Assembly (NCBI RefSeq): GCF_048564905.1
Contig: NC_133013.1
Span: forward strand, 26,301,605-26,365,604
Direction: 5' to 3'
DNA from: Vicugna pacos
Taxonomy: Eukaryota > Chordata > Mammalia > Artiodactyla > Camelidae
DNA: 64,000 bases
Position 1 is the stretch's first letter. Each line of letters starts with the position of its first letter. The notes beneath the pieces were generated by a model. The model saw nothing but the letters and a program-made list of their open reading frames with translations, was not told the origin of the DNA and ran no database searches. The translations under genes and the position numbers were made by a program. This document shows positions 1 through 12,500 of the stretch, piece by piece.

Positions 1-425
1 AGCTGAGTCCTCTGGGGTCTGCCCACAGCCTTAGCTGCGAGCCTCCCACTGACTATCTGCCCCTGCAGAAACCGGCAGTGATCCGGCTCCAAATTCAAAT
101 TGGTACTTGTCTTAGGCTAGTTCCCAAATTTCATTTCCAAAAGTAAACAGAAACTCTTCCCTTTAGTCCTCTTTCTGGGAAAGTGGTGAATAAATTGAGA
201 GGCCGACGCTGCAGACCACTCTTTCTCTTTCACTTCCTCGGGAGACCAGCGCTCCAGCGTGTGCCACCGCGGCCCCCACGAGAGTAGCCAAGTGCCTGTC
301 CGTCTCTAACCACCTTCTAGGGAGCACTGTAAGTCACTGCTCCGGAACAAAGGAGCGGGCACAGGGATACAGAGTCTTCAGAATCACTGTTTTTCCTGAT
401 AAAACAACACAGAAACAGGCCTTAC
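1..425 (-). other. REC114 intron 5 (start) / sequence left of exon 5
   Basis: No coding exon continuing the REC114 frame was found here. Bases after the exon 5 donor (421 downward) are taken as the beginning of intron 5. No repeat was recognised. Confidence 0.6.
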
Positions 426-512
426 CTGAGCCAACCAGGTGAGCGAGGTCCTTCCTCCTGGAGTGCTCGAGCCGGCCGGTGCCCCCTGCTGCTGCTCCGG
501 GTGCCCGTGTGA
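426..512 (-). CDS. REC114: REC114 exon 5 (29 codons)
   Basis: The exon reads [14 protein letters not shown]... ending [10 protein letters not shown], matching the Gln-rich linker and TSL-AQ segment before the C-terminal helix of REC114. Acceptor gttgtttcactgcag| and donor CAG|gtaagg are canonical, with phase 0 at both ends. The following exon, with the MEI4-binding helix, is not found in the remaining 425 bases. Confidence 0.88.
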
Positions 513-3500
513 CTGCAGTGAAACAACCGAATCAGGAGACTGGCTGAACATGATCGTACACGTTACAGGCGTGGAGACACATGCACTCATGTTCACATTA
601 AGAAAAAACTGGTAAAGCTGGGAAAAGCATCGTCGGTGTAATATATCCTACTTTAAGCTTGGCTGTTACTGGACTTACCACAGTCGAGGTACAGACAGAG
701 TTTAAATTGGAGGCGCCTGCCCTGCACCTGGTCGGTGTCCGACAGGCTGGCAGCGCAGTGTAACTTCGGTCCTCAGAGGCCCAGCCCAGGACCACGTGCT
801 AGTACTGGGGGCAGTGCCCCGCTTCTGATGGTCATGATTTGTCACCTCCTGAAAATTATTACTCAAGTAATACATGTTCATTGCAGAAAAGCAAAATGGG
901 GGAAAAAAACCCTATAGTTGCAAGATGAACCATATATTTTTGGTAAAACTTAAAACCTCGTTTTAGACATTCTGAGGGAATGAGTTCTGTTCGTAAAATT
1001 TCTGGGTATCTTCATTCAACAATATTTCTGCTACTACATACTAGGCACTGGGGTGATAAAGGGAAGGGGCCACAGAGAACAAAGTAGAGGTCTGGTCCTC
1101 AAGAACCCACAGCCCAGAAAGCAAGATGACGCTGAGAATGCAACCCAGAAGGTGCTGGAATGCAGGTGGGGCTTCAGGTCACAGGGAGGGAGGCAGGAGG
1201 GGTGCACCTGCCGAGCACCACGCGCAGGGACGCCCCGGAGCCCACGCGGTATCAGAGGAACCAGTTACGGGAGGGGTGGTTCTCGGGCAGAGCACGGGCT
1301 ATTTTCTAGGCAGATACGGCGAACAAGGTGGAGGAGGAGGCCTGGAGGCGTAAAGGGCTCTGAGAGCTGCTTCTGCCTGAAAGCACAACTTCCACAGCCA
1401 CTCCCCCACCCCTCGTCCTAGCCGCAGGGCTGCAGGCCTGGCCATCTTGGGTGCCCGCGGATGACGCGGTGCTGATCCTCCGACAGGTGTTCCCACCCCA
1501 AGTGTGAGCTGGTCCTGTCGCACAGGGAGGAACCAAGGCCCTCCCGGGAAGGTGTGTCTATCGTGAGCCAAGTTCTGCCTGCCAGAAGTCCTGTCCCACA
1601 CGGAGGCTGGCTTTTGCTAGTTAGTGGGTATTAGCAGAAATGCAGACCTGGAAGCATCAAAAACTGGAGGTTGGGGGGGAGCAGAGAGGAGGGAAAGAAC
1701 AAAGAGAAGAGAAAACTAGTCAAGATACCAAAATAAACATGAGCGAAAGGAGGGGCACTAATGAGCGCAGAGCCCTTAGGCGAGCCCACGTCTCCAGTTC
1801 CCTCACCTAGAGGGGTCAGGCTCCACTGCCAGTGCCGCTTCCAGCTCTGGTGTCTGGTGTCTCCCTAGGGTGCGCGTCAGCCCAGCTCACACCGCGTTCT
1901 ATACACAGCTGAGGAAGACATCAACCAAACCCGCGTGCCGCTCACGCTGCGCTACAGCAAAGCGCGACAGGTGCGCCGGAGGCTGGCGGGGCGGCTCCTG
2001 GACGGACGGTCCTCCGCCCCAGTGCTCAGACACGGAAGGTTCCAGGCGCACAGGAGCGAGCTCCTGGCGGCTTGCTGCTTCTGGCCTTCCGGGGCTCACA
2101 GGCGCTGCCCCCGTCTCCGGGTGGGCTGGGTTGCCTTAGGAGCCCTCAGGTAGAGAAGCACCAGGTTAGGCCACAGTTAGGAAAATTACAAGGCTGAAGA
2201 GAAGTAAAAACAAAATACGGGCCAGGAAATGACTCAACTTGAAATAGAAAGATACAGAATTCTATTTGCCAAGAAGAGAACTGTTTTAGACCCAGAAAAG
2301 CAGGTATTGGGGAAAAGATACACCTGAATTAGGAGAGCAGCAAGCTGGCGAGAACTTGGCAGAGCGTGCGCCCCTCGAGCTGCAGTCCGGGGACGGGAGC
2401 ACGATACCAGGTTCGCGCGGCAGCAGCCAGGGGACCCCGGGCGCGTGCTGTCACCGGGCAGCCAGGCGTTCTCAGTGGGCTTCACCACGCCTGCACTCCG
2501 AGGGGTCAACGCAGGAGCCTTGCCCTGCCCTCTGCTCTGCAGCCGCAGCCACTCCGTCCTGTCACGGCCCTCTGGCTCTGGGGCCCTGACCCTTGCTTGG
2601 AACTGACCAGGATGCACATGTGTTCATCTGCAGGGGAGGGCGGACCTGAAAGGGGACGGCACTGGCGACCCAGCAGTAAAGGCCCGTGTTACTTAGACGT
2701 TTGCCAGGGGCCGCGCCAGGGGCTTTACGGGCAGAACCGCAGCCTCCCCACTTCACAGATGACATTCAGTGACTTGCATGACATCAGGTAGCTACTCACA
2801 GGCCAAGGTTCAAACCTAGGTCTGTTCTGATTTCAAAGCCGGCGGTCTGTGGACACCACCAGGCCCTCGCCCACTCAGACCTCCCAACCACAGGTCAGAG
2901 CAGCCCTCGATACGGAACTGGGAACAGACACGGCAGGTTTCCAGCCACCGTGGGGCTATTTCTACCTCAGTTCTTGCGACCAGCTCCTCAGAGAACTGGA
3001 GCCTTCGTCGGCCACTGCAGCACACAGCCCCCAGGCTGCGCCTGGTACCGCCTAGTACGCCTCTTCTTCTTTTCGTACTCGGGTAGCTGTGTCTAGTTCT
3101 AGCCTGGTGTGTCACCATTACCTTTATGAGGCACTCCAGACCCAGCTCCCAAATCCTGGGGCCTCTGCGGCTCCTGTGGCACCCCATGCACTGGGCACTA
3201 TAACCTGAATCTAACAGCTAGTCGATGAAACCACAGAGAAAGGAGATCCATTTAAGGTGAACATCATCATAGGCAACGGAAGCACCTTGTCATAAACCAC
3301 TCCACCTCACTTGCAGAGAGGGGACTCTTAGAGAACACAGCAGGAGCTGACGAGGCGAAAATGTTTTAAACTAGACCTAGGGTTTCGTAAGCAAGCAGCT
3401 TTCGTGTTAAGACATCGTCACAAAAAACCATACAGAAACAGATGAAGGAAAAGCATTCTAAAACATTAAAATCGGATTTGGCAAATAAACATAGTCTAGA

Positions 3501-6500
3501 GGAAATCGTCTAGCACTTGTTTAAAGAAAAATATCTCACCATAAATGATGTAAAATCCGTGTTCGCCCTAGATCAACTACAAACGACAAGAAACCTGGTG
3601 ATGAAACAGCAAAAATGAACTGTCCTGGCCCAGCGGGTGAAGGGGGACTAACAGGCTGAAGTGACGGAAGCCGGGTTTGGAAAATCACTGCTCAAAGTAG
3701 AAAATAAAAAACCCAGCTTGAAACTGGGGAATTTCGCCCCAGAGCGGACGCAGATGCTCGTGCTAACGTCGTCAGGAACAATGCCGAAGGCAGGCTGGAG
3801 TGTGCGCTTCCAGGAGCAATTCTGTAACAGCGATTCTCAGACTTTTATCACAAGACCCCTTGACATTCTCATAAATTACTGAGGCTCTAAAACAGCTTTT
3901 GTTTGAGTTACATCTGATATTTATATGTTAGAAATTAAAACAAAAAATTTTAATATTAATTCATTTAAAAATTAATAAACCCATTATATAGGTCAATAGT
4001 GAAAATATTTTTTTGAAGAACAACTATTTCCTAACACAAAAGTGTCCTCATTTTTACAAATCTCTTTAACGTCCAGGTGACTCTCCTGCCCACTCTGCAT
4101 CCAAGCTGCTGACACGTGTTGCTCTGGCTGCAGCACACCAAAGAAAACCTGGCTTCTCATAGGGAATACAGATGGAAAAGGCAGAGTTCCTTTGAGAGTG
4201 TCTTCAGGTTACTGCAGGAATTCTTTGATATGACACCAAAACTCAGCAAGTGGTCATTTCTTAAAGGTTAGCTGCAACACAGAACATGAAATCACAGCAA
4301 TGAACTCTTCATACTGTTGTATTAAAATCCTTTGACCTAAGGGATCTCCACACTGTTCTCCATAGTGGTTGCAACACTCCTACATTCCCACCAAGAGTGC
4401 ACAAGGGTCCTCTTCCCTCCGCACCTTGTCTTCTTGATGACAGCCCTTCTGACAGCCGTGAGGTGCTCCCTCGTTGCTTTCATCTGCACTGCCCTGATGA
4501 TGAGTGACGCTAAGCTGTGTCTGTTGGCCGTCTGCATGAAAAACGACTATTCAGGTCCTCCGTCCATCCTTTTAAGTGTTTGTTTGTTTTATGTCAAGTG
4601 ATACGAGCCCTTTGTATATTTTAGATATGAACCCCTTTTCAGATATATCGTCATCAAGCATCTCGGCCCACTCACGGGGTGGCCTTTTGCTTTGTAACCA
4701 GCTCCCTTTGCTGTGCAAAAGCTTTTTGGTTTGATGCCATCCCGTTTGTTTGGTTTTGCTTTTGTTTCCCTTGCCTGAGCAGACAGACCCACAAACTTAT
4801 CACTAAGACCATGTCAAAGAGTACACTGTCCGTGTTTTCTTCTAGGAGTTTTACGGTTTCACGTCTTACATTTAAGTCTTTAATCCATTTTGATTTTATT
4901 TTTGTATATGGTGTGAGAAAGTGGTCCAGCTTCCCCAACACCACTTATTGAAGAGAAAGTAAAAACAACTAGCATATGATGCAGCAATTCCACTCCTGGG
5001 TATTTTTCCAAAGAAAACAAAAACACCATTTCAAAAAGATACATGCAACCCTGTATTCACTGCAGTATTATTTACAGCAGCCAGACTACAGAAGCAACCT
5101 AAGCGTCCACTGACAGATGAATGGATAAAGATGGGTGTGTGTGTGTGTGTGTCTCTACACACATAACGGAATATATACAGAAATGAGGTATACACACACA
5201 CAATGAAGTATGTGGAATCTAAAAAACAAAACAAAAAAACAGACTCAGAGATACAGAGAGCAAACTGGTGGTTGCACAGGAGCGGGGGGAGACAGGCAAA
5301 CCAGGCGAAAGGGACTAAGAGGCACCGACTTCCATCTGCAAAGCAAGTCACAGGGAAACAGGGTACAGCACAGGAAGTAGTCAGTGACACCGTGATAACC
5401 GTGTGGTGACAGATGGTGACTACACATTGTGGTGGTGATTCTGTAACGTACAGAAATACCGTCATGATGTTGTACACCTGAAACCAGTACTGTAAGTCAA
5501 TTATACTTCCTAAAAATAACCAACATTAGATATCTTTTAACCTACAAAATGGGGTGATCTGGGTCTCCATAGAGCATGACCCCGTCAGGTGCCTCACCCC
5601 GCCAGCACCCTTGCCTACTTACCCCACGCTGCAGTGGGACGCTCCACACACAGCCCTCCCTCGGGCCCGGGCCTGCCCTCAGGGGGTCGGGATGCGGCCC
5701 GAGCCGCGGGCCGACTCCGTCCGGCGCCTGGACAGGCACGTACTGGGCCAGGGCCTGCACGCAGCCGCAGCAGTGTTCCAGCGCCCGCGCCTTCGAGTCT
5801 CCACCAAACTGTACCCGGAACATACGGCTCTTGTTCTGTTTGACAAGTCGAAAGTTATCCTCAGTGAGCCTTGTCGTATTACTTTACCTTTACTTACTGG
5901 GGGTCTTCCCTTTGTTTGCAGGGAAAGAGGTACAGACAAGGGAGCAGTTACCCCAGATTGTTGATGCGGGTAAAGAAAAGCCAACAACTAGTTTTCTTCC
6001 TCCTTTTGGGAGCAGTTCCTCACACGGAATTCATTTCCTTCAAGGAACTGCCATGAGAAAAAATGGAACAGCCCACATCATAAGACCAGGATGGCTGCTA
6101 CACTGATTGCAGTAAAAGATCCATGTTCTGTCTTTGGAACAAAGATTTCATATTGTCTTAATTCCTCAGGTAGAAAATCAGTGAAAACAACAGAGCACAA
6201 TCCTGGCTCAACAAGATTTTCCAAACCTGAGTATACAATAAGAGCTAACCAGGTACATGCCGCATTAAACAAGCCAGTGAATTTGAAAAACAAAACTGGG
6301 GATCAGGGGACAGGCAGATGCTAAGAGCTAGTGTATCTCTGTAGCGCCCTTTAATCCATCAAGAGGCCAGACGCCTGTGCAAATCACACACACAGATCAT
6401 ATGCTGCCTTTAATCTACTGTATGAGTTACAATCCCTGGCAGATCAGCAAATGTGGGAGAGATGGAATTAAAGTTTTTACATGTGGCAACAACATCAAAT

Positions 6501-9500
6501 TTATTTGGTTGTGAGTTAAAAAATAAAACTGAATGGTAACAACAACAAGCCCATTATTTGAATGGAAGCAGCTCCCTCTCTTTCTAGTCGGCTGCTCTGC
6601 CCGGTTCAGCGCTATCAGCGGGCACGGAAGCCAGGGGCGCCATGCCTTGTGTACCTGCCTTCAATTTCTTCTGTGAAGAAATTTACATGCTAACCTAACA
6701 TAGTAACAACACTTTTCATTTATTAAGTACATAAATCACCCTGCTGACTGGAAAATGCTTCTAAGCACAGTTAAGAAAATCCTGTAAATTCCTATAAGCA
6801 AAAATTCTTGATTTTCCTGTTCACAATTTACACTATTTAAATTTTTAGATAAAGCCACCAGGCAAAGCCACATCTTTAGGTTACAGAGAACTTGGCATGG
6901 CTAAGCACTGGTGAGGCATCACATTTAGAAGAGACACCACTGCCCCTTTACTGCCTCTGTTGGCTTCTCTTCATTTTTTAATTCATTTACATTTTTTCCC
7001 TGAGTGTAAAAGTAATCTATTATTACCGCCCACTCCAACAATGAAAAATATGAAAAGGAAATATTTTTAATATATATGTCTATTAGAACCTATACATATA
7101 CTGATAAATATATAAGTTATATACATATATAGTATATAAAAATATATAGACCATATGTGTTACATGTATACAATTTAAACTACACTGCTGTTTTGTCACA
7201 ATCTTTAACTTCACAATAAGTATAAAAATGGTATACGTCGTTACTTTTAATGACTAAAGAATGTTCCCTTTAACTAGCTCCCTACTGAGAAATAATTATT
7301 TCCAACCTCTTCTTGTCCCTATTATAAAGCACAAAGCTTGGATATCACTCTTATACATACATTTTTGTACATTAATGCCTAAAAGCAGACTGACCTGCTC
7401 AAAGGATTCGTGTATGCTGGTACCTAATGCCAAACTGCCCTGGGACAAGAAAGTACCAATTTGCTCCTAAGAGTCTATCTACCCGTTTCCCAGCACCCTC
7501 CAACACTGGAGATTCTTACTCTTAATTTTTTTTTTAATCTACCAGGTTAATACAGATTTTTATCTGAGAATTTTATTTCTTTGATTGTAAGTGAGGTTGA
7601 CAACTTTTATTATGTGTATTAGTCATTTGTATTTTTCCTTTTGTTTACTGCCTACTCATTTCCTTAGCCATTTTTCTCTTGGATGAGTACTCCCCAAATT
7701 ATCAAGGGTCCCTGAAAGCTAGCCTTCCTGGAGGAAGGGGAAAGAACCGAGAGGAGAACTCTACATTTAGTTTTTGGTAATTCTATGAATCTTCTTCTGT
7801 AAAAACGAGCTGATTTCTTGTTTACAATTAATTAGCTGTTTCCAAATCCCCCTGGTTTAGACTGTACACGAGGACCTCTATGTGAAGCACCTCTGCATTC
7901 GCTGTTTCCATGATGGTCCTGTAATTATCTTTTGAGAAGCAGTCACATAAACAATTGTGCCTCACAGCTAGAGGAAAGCTGTATGTAGAAACAGATAATT
8001 ATTAAGTGTATAAGTCGGGCACAAATCTCAGACCACTTGTCTAGAAGTATTTATACATATGTAAGTGTACATAAGAATGAGTTTGGATAGTTAGGGTTTC
8101 TTTGGAATGTAGTTCCAAGAAACGATGGAGAAGGTTATATGTCTGGTAGTGTAACTGCTGTCTTGCTCCATGTTTGCTTCTGTAAAATTCTCAGACAGAA
8201 TTTGAGCTTATCATCTGAAATCAGAAATACCACTTCAATGCATGTGGACTCAAGATAAAGCCAAGGTACACCAGGAAAAATCTGAAAATGGGTTACATTT
8301 TCATCCTATATCCTCAGTGTCGTGGTGCACCACAGTAGAAAACCTGCCACCAGGTTAACAAAAAGGACTCCCAGGTTAAAAATCTTGATGAGATTTATTT
8401 TATGCCCTGATTAAAAGTCAGAAAGAGCTCCTAGTTATGAAAAGTTTTCAAGGATATACCAACAGCCATGAACTGTCCCAAATACAGTCTCCAGTTTCTA
8501 CCATCTAAGGAGATTAGTTCAAAATTACTATATTTTAAGTGGTGGCTTATATGCTAAATTGTGCCTACCCTACTTCAAAACAATTTAAAGTTATTACCAC
8601 TAATAGAAAACTCCCTTTTACAATGACTCCTTGGAAAAAGAAGAGTTAAGGACGAGCGCGTGTCTCTTTGCACTAATCTTCATGTACACACACACAAAAA
8701 TCAGGCTTCACCTTCGGGGAAGCACTGGTCCCACCAAATGCTGACTCTCAGGTGAACAGCATCTCCATGCAGGTACCTTAAGCCGCAGGCTTTAGAGCTA
8801 ACGTTGCAAGCACACATGGCGGAGTGGCGCCCAGGCAGCACCACAGGGCGAGGCAGCCAGGACACACGAGAAGCCCCACAACATGGCCACGTTTCCCTGC
8901 TGGCTTTAGATGCATCCCCCAGAGCTGTAAGAAGTGTCCCATCATCACTAGGCCCCCGCCGGACGCAGTGCCCCCCGCCACTGGTAGTGAATTCCTCTGC
9001 TGCAGAAACTGGGGTGGAGGGATACGGAAAAGGACAACCAGAGAAGGACTTCAGCATTTTCTTTGACTCTCTGCTTGAAACCAAGAGGTGACACTCAGGT
9101 TGAGGCCAGACACAACCATGAAAAACGTCCTCAGTGAGTTCCTGGGGATGAGGCCGTGGTTTACGCTTATTCCTCTGAACCAAAGGGAATTACACGTCCA
9201 CTGCCAGCCAATCAGCCAAGAGCACTTTGGTTACAACTGCTGGAAAGGAAGAAGCCCAACTTACAAGGAGGCAGAACTTCCACAATCTATTTCGGCCAGA
9301 GAGAAAGGACATATAATCTTTTCTACCCATGGAATTTAAGTTTCTGTTAGAGGAATGAAAGTTTTATTTCAAAATACTTCTTTCCATCAATTTAAACAGT
9401 GATGTTTGTTACATAATATTTGGTTAACTAAAAATTATCCAAAGCAAGAAAGACCACAGACGTGCACCCTTTCCCAGGTAAAGCAAAAGAAGAATCTGCT

Positions 9501-12500
9501 GGCTTAGTATTAATACATCAAATCAACAAATCAAAGGATTAAAAAAAATCATCATGTTGACAATGTTAAAATTTAATATGTGATTCTAATAAATATTAAT
9601 AAACTGTAACTAAAAGAATTTCTCCCTTACATGGTAAAGAATATCCAATCAACAGCCAGAAATATTCTTAATGTCAAAACACTACTTCTTGTTCAAGTCA
9701 GCAAGATGTCAAGGATGGCTGTATATCCATTCGATTACAGTGTTCTGGAAAGTCTAGATAACTCAGTAAGGTGAGAAAAGTAAAAAGTATAAACCATGGA
9801 AAATAAATTATCATTGCAGATTATAAAATTACTTTCCTAAAAATTAAAAAATTAAATTATAAAAGCTAATAAAAGTTTAATAAGAAAGCTAATTAAAAAT
9901 AATTCAGAAAAAAATCCAGTAATAAGCAGCTAGAAATATCTTTGGGATAAAGAATATCATTCACAGGGGTAGGGTACAGCTTAGTGGGAGAGTGTATGCT
10001 TAGCATGCATGAGGTCCTGGGTTCAATCCCCAGGACCTCCATTAAAAAATAATAAATAAATAAACAAAAGAATACCATTTACAATCACAATAGGCAAAAG
10101 GTACCTAAACTAAGTATTTAAAAATCTATATATGAAAGATATATGTACACAACATCGATAAAATTATTTAACTACATAAAATACGTTTTTTTCTATATAA
10201 CACGTAATCTATACATGCATTTAACATGTAATCTCTATACACAGAGTGTCTAAGGACTCTGAAGAGGAAAATTAGGCAACAGCAGTAGACAGGTGACTCA
10301 CAGAAGGAATACAGATGGCTAACACACACACAATGTTCATCCTCATCAGTTACCAAAGAAACGCAAATAAAGGAAGACGCTCATTTTTGCCTATCAAACT
10401 GGAAACTAGTTTTTAAATTTAAACTGTAACACCCTCTTGGAGAGGATCTGGAGTGACCATTTTTACATATTGTTACTGCTGCAGAAACAGGGACAACTTA
10501 TCTAGAGGGCACCTTTACAAAATAAATATTCATACTTCTAGTACTTCTATCTCAAGCAACCTGTAAATAAATTCGTATGAAAATCAAAACATTTTTACAA
10601 CAGTGAAAGACTGGGAATTAGGTAACTGAATCATGGTGCATCCAAACAATAAAAATTCTAGGTAGTCATGAAAAATCATGTTTTCAAAGACTAAGAAATG
10701 ACTTCATATGATGTTCCAAATGAGAGCAGGATGCAAAGCACTCTGTATACCACAATCCCAAATTTATGAATTATCTATATGGCAGACACTGTTCATTGCC
10801 AGAAGCCAATCCACATCAGAGGCTGGAAAAGTCAAACACTCATTTTGCTGGCCCTGGCAGATTGGGATGGTCACATTACACTGTTTCGGTCCATGAGACA
10901 CAAGCAGACATCTTCCAGGGGTTGTGGGAGGTGGAGGGCCTAACAGGAAAGCTTATGCTTTCCTTATAGAAGGAACAGATGAAGCTGGCCTCCCATGAAT
11001 GGAAATGTAACAGAGCTGCAGCATCCATTCTGAAAATGTGAGGGAGAGGCCCAGGGAACCGCAGAGGCACTGAGCTTGGCCGGGGGACTTGCTGAGCCAA
11101 CAATAGCAACCGCCTGCTTCTGGATTTCTTATTTAGTGGAAAAAAAAAAATAACCCTCATATTTTGGGGCTAGTATACCTTGATTTTCTGTCTGCATCTG
11201 AACACTGTCTTAACTGATGCAATATATATGCCTAATAAAAACTTCAAAATATTAATAATGATTATTTTTGAATGGTCAAGTTATTTGATTTTTATTTTTC
11301 TCTTTATAGTTAAGATTTTAATAATAACACATAATCAGGAAAAATTAAAACTCAAATATCAGACATGGCCTCGTACAACTTTTTAAAAGACTTGCACATT
11401 CCTTCAGCATGACACAGTCCTGGGCTGGGAGTCAGAAGACCAGTGGGTGGCCCAGTTTTCTGCTAGCTAGCTGCAACCGCGGCCGTTGGCCTATGTTGCA
11501 TTCAGTCTCCTCACATGCAAAATGAAAACTGGGGCTCCTGAATGTCTTCAGTATGTGCTCCAGACCCCTCTGGCAATCTGGTGAAGCCAGACGACCGCTT
11601 CTCAGAACCATGTTTTTAATACAAAATACGTAAGAGAACAAAGGAAATCAATTATAATGAAATAGTTTATTACAATATTAAAACACTAATTTATGAACTA
11701 ATAATGTATATACATGTCCTCATTAACGTACTCAATTAAATGATCTAGCAGCAGGACTAACAGCCACCACAGCCTGGGGGCAGTAATGAGCATAAGTAAC
11801 ACCTGAAGGTCTGAAACAACTGAAACGATACGAAAATACCTGTGATTTCCACAGGTGCAAAGGTCTGAAATTACTGTGGTCTGATGCCAGCATTCATAGT
11901 CGAGGGAAATGGTAAATTTCAGTTAGAGGTCAGTGCAAATCCATGCAGCTTACGGACCCTCTGAATTCTCTGAGGGCCCTCTGGAGGGTCTGATAAAGAC
12001 TCTCCTGTTAGATGCCCTGGAAGACCTCTTTCAATTCTCAGTCTATAAGCCCATTACAAAGTAGGATCTTTTAGCTAAATTGCAGTATTATCTACTTAGT
12101 GAGTATTAATAGACTGGTTTTTATAGTTACTTCTGAAAGAAAATAAGCCAGGTGATTAATCTTCATATTTCTTTGATGGGATTATTCTTTATGTCTAATA
12201 CAGCTAGAAAGCAAATAAAACTCTATTTTTTAAGATTAAAGAGAAAAAAAAGAAGAGACATTCGTGAAGCACTTGAAAATACACACCTTTTTATCATCTA
12301 AATAGCAAGACAAACGATGAAACTTCACCTCCTCGCAACTTGCACTTGGGGGATGGAGAATGGCTGCACGGCTCTGTCAGACAGGTACTGACAGACCAAT
12401 CAAAGCCCTGGCTCTTCGGCAACACCCTCCTGCTAACTACGCTCTGCCTCTCGGCAGTCCTTGTGTCCTGTTCTGCTCATGGTGCAAACCTTTCTTAAAC

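Larger units (their letters stand above)
513..3827 (-). other. REC114 intron 4, GC-rich unique part
   Basis: Moderately GC-rich DNA with several CpG-containing stretches (about 1180-1600, 1860-2140, 2350-2600) and no repeat except an L2 tip near 1010-1060 and a MIR piece near 2740-2820. Open frames here are short, overlap on both strands and match nothing I recognise. An exon-like piece around 679-760 is discussed under findings. Confidence 0.6.

Noticed and set aside
1-425. 3' end of NPTN or the last REC114 exon
   Set aside because: Both are expected nearby from human gene order, but nothing in these bases could be matched to either.
5926-6105. Possible + strand exon after a TTTGTTTGCAG acceptor
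   Set aside because: Opposite strand to REC114, no recognised product and no further exon of a + strand gene; likely chance.
9965-10067. A tRNA-Ala(AGC) gene
   Set aside because: The tRNA-like part is mutated, followed by an A-rich tail and flanked by a target duplication, so it is a SINE and not a tRNA gene. The same holds for 19050 and 49554.
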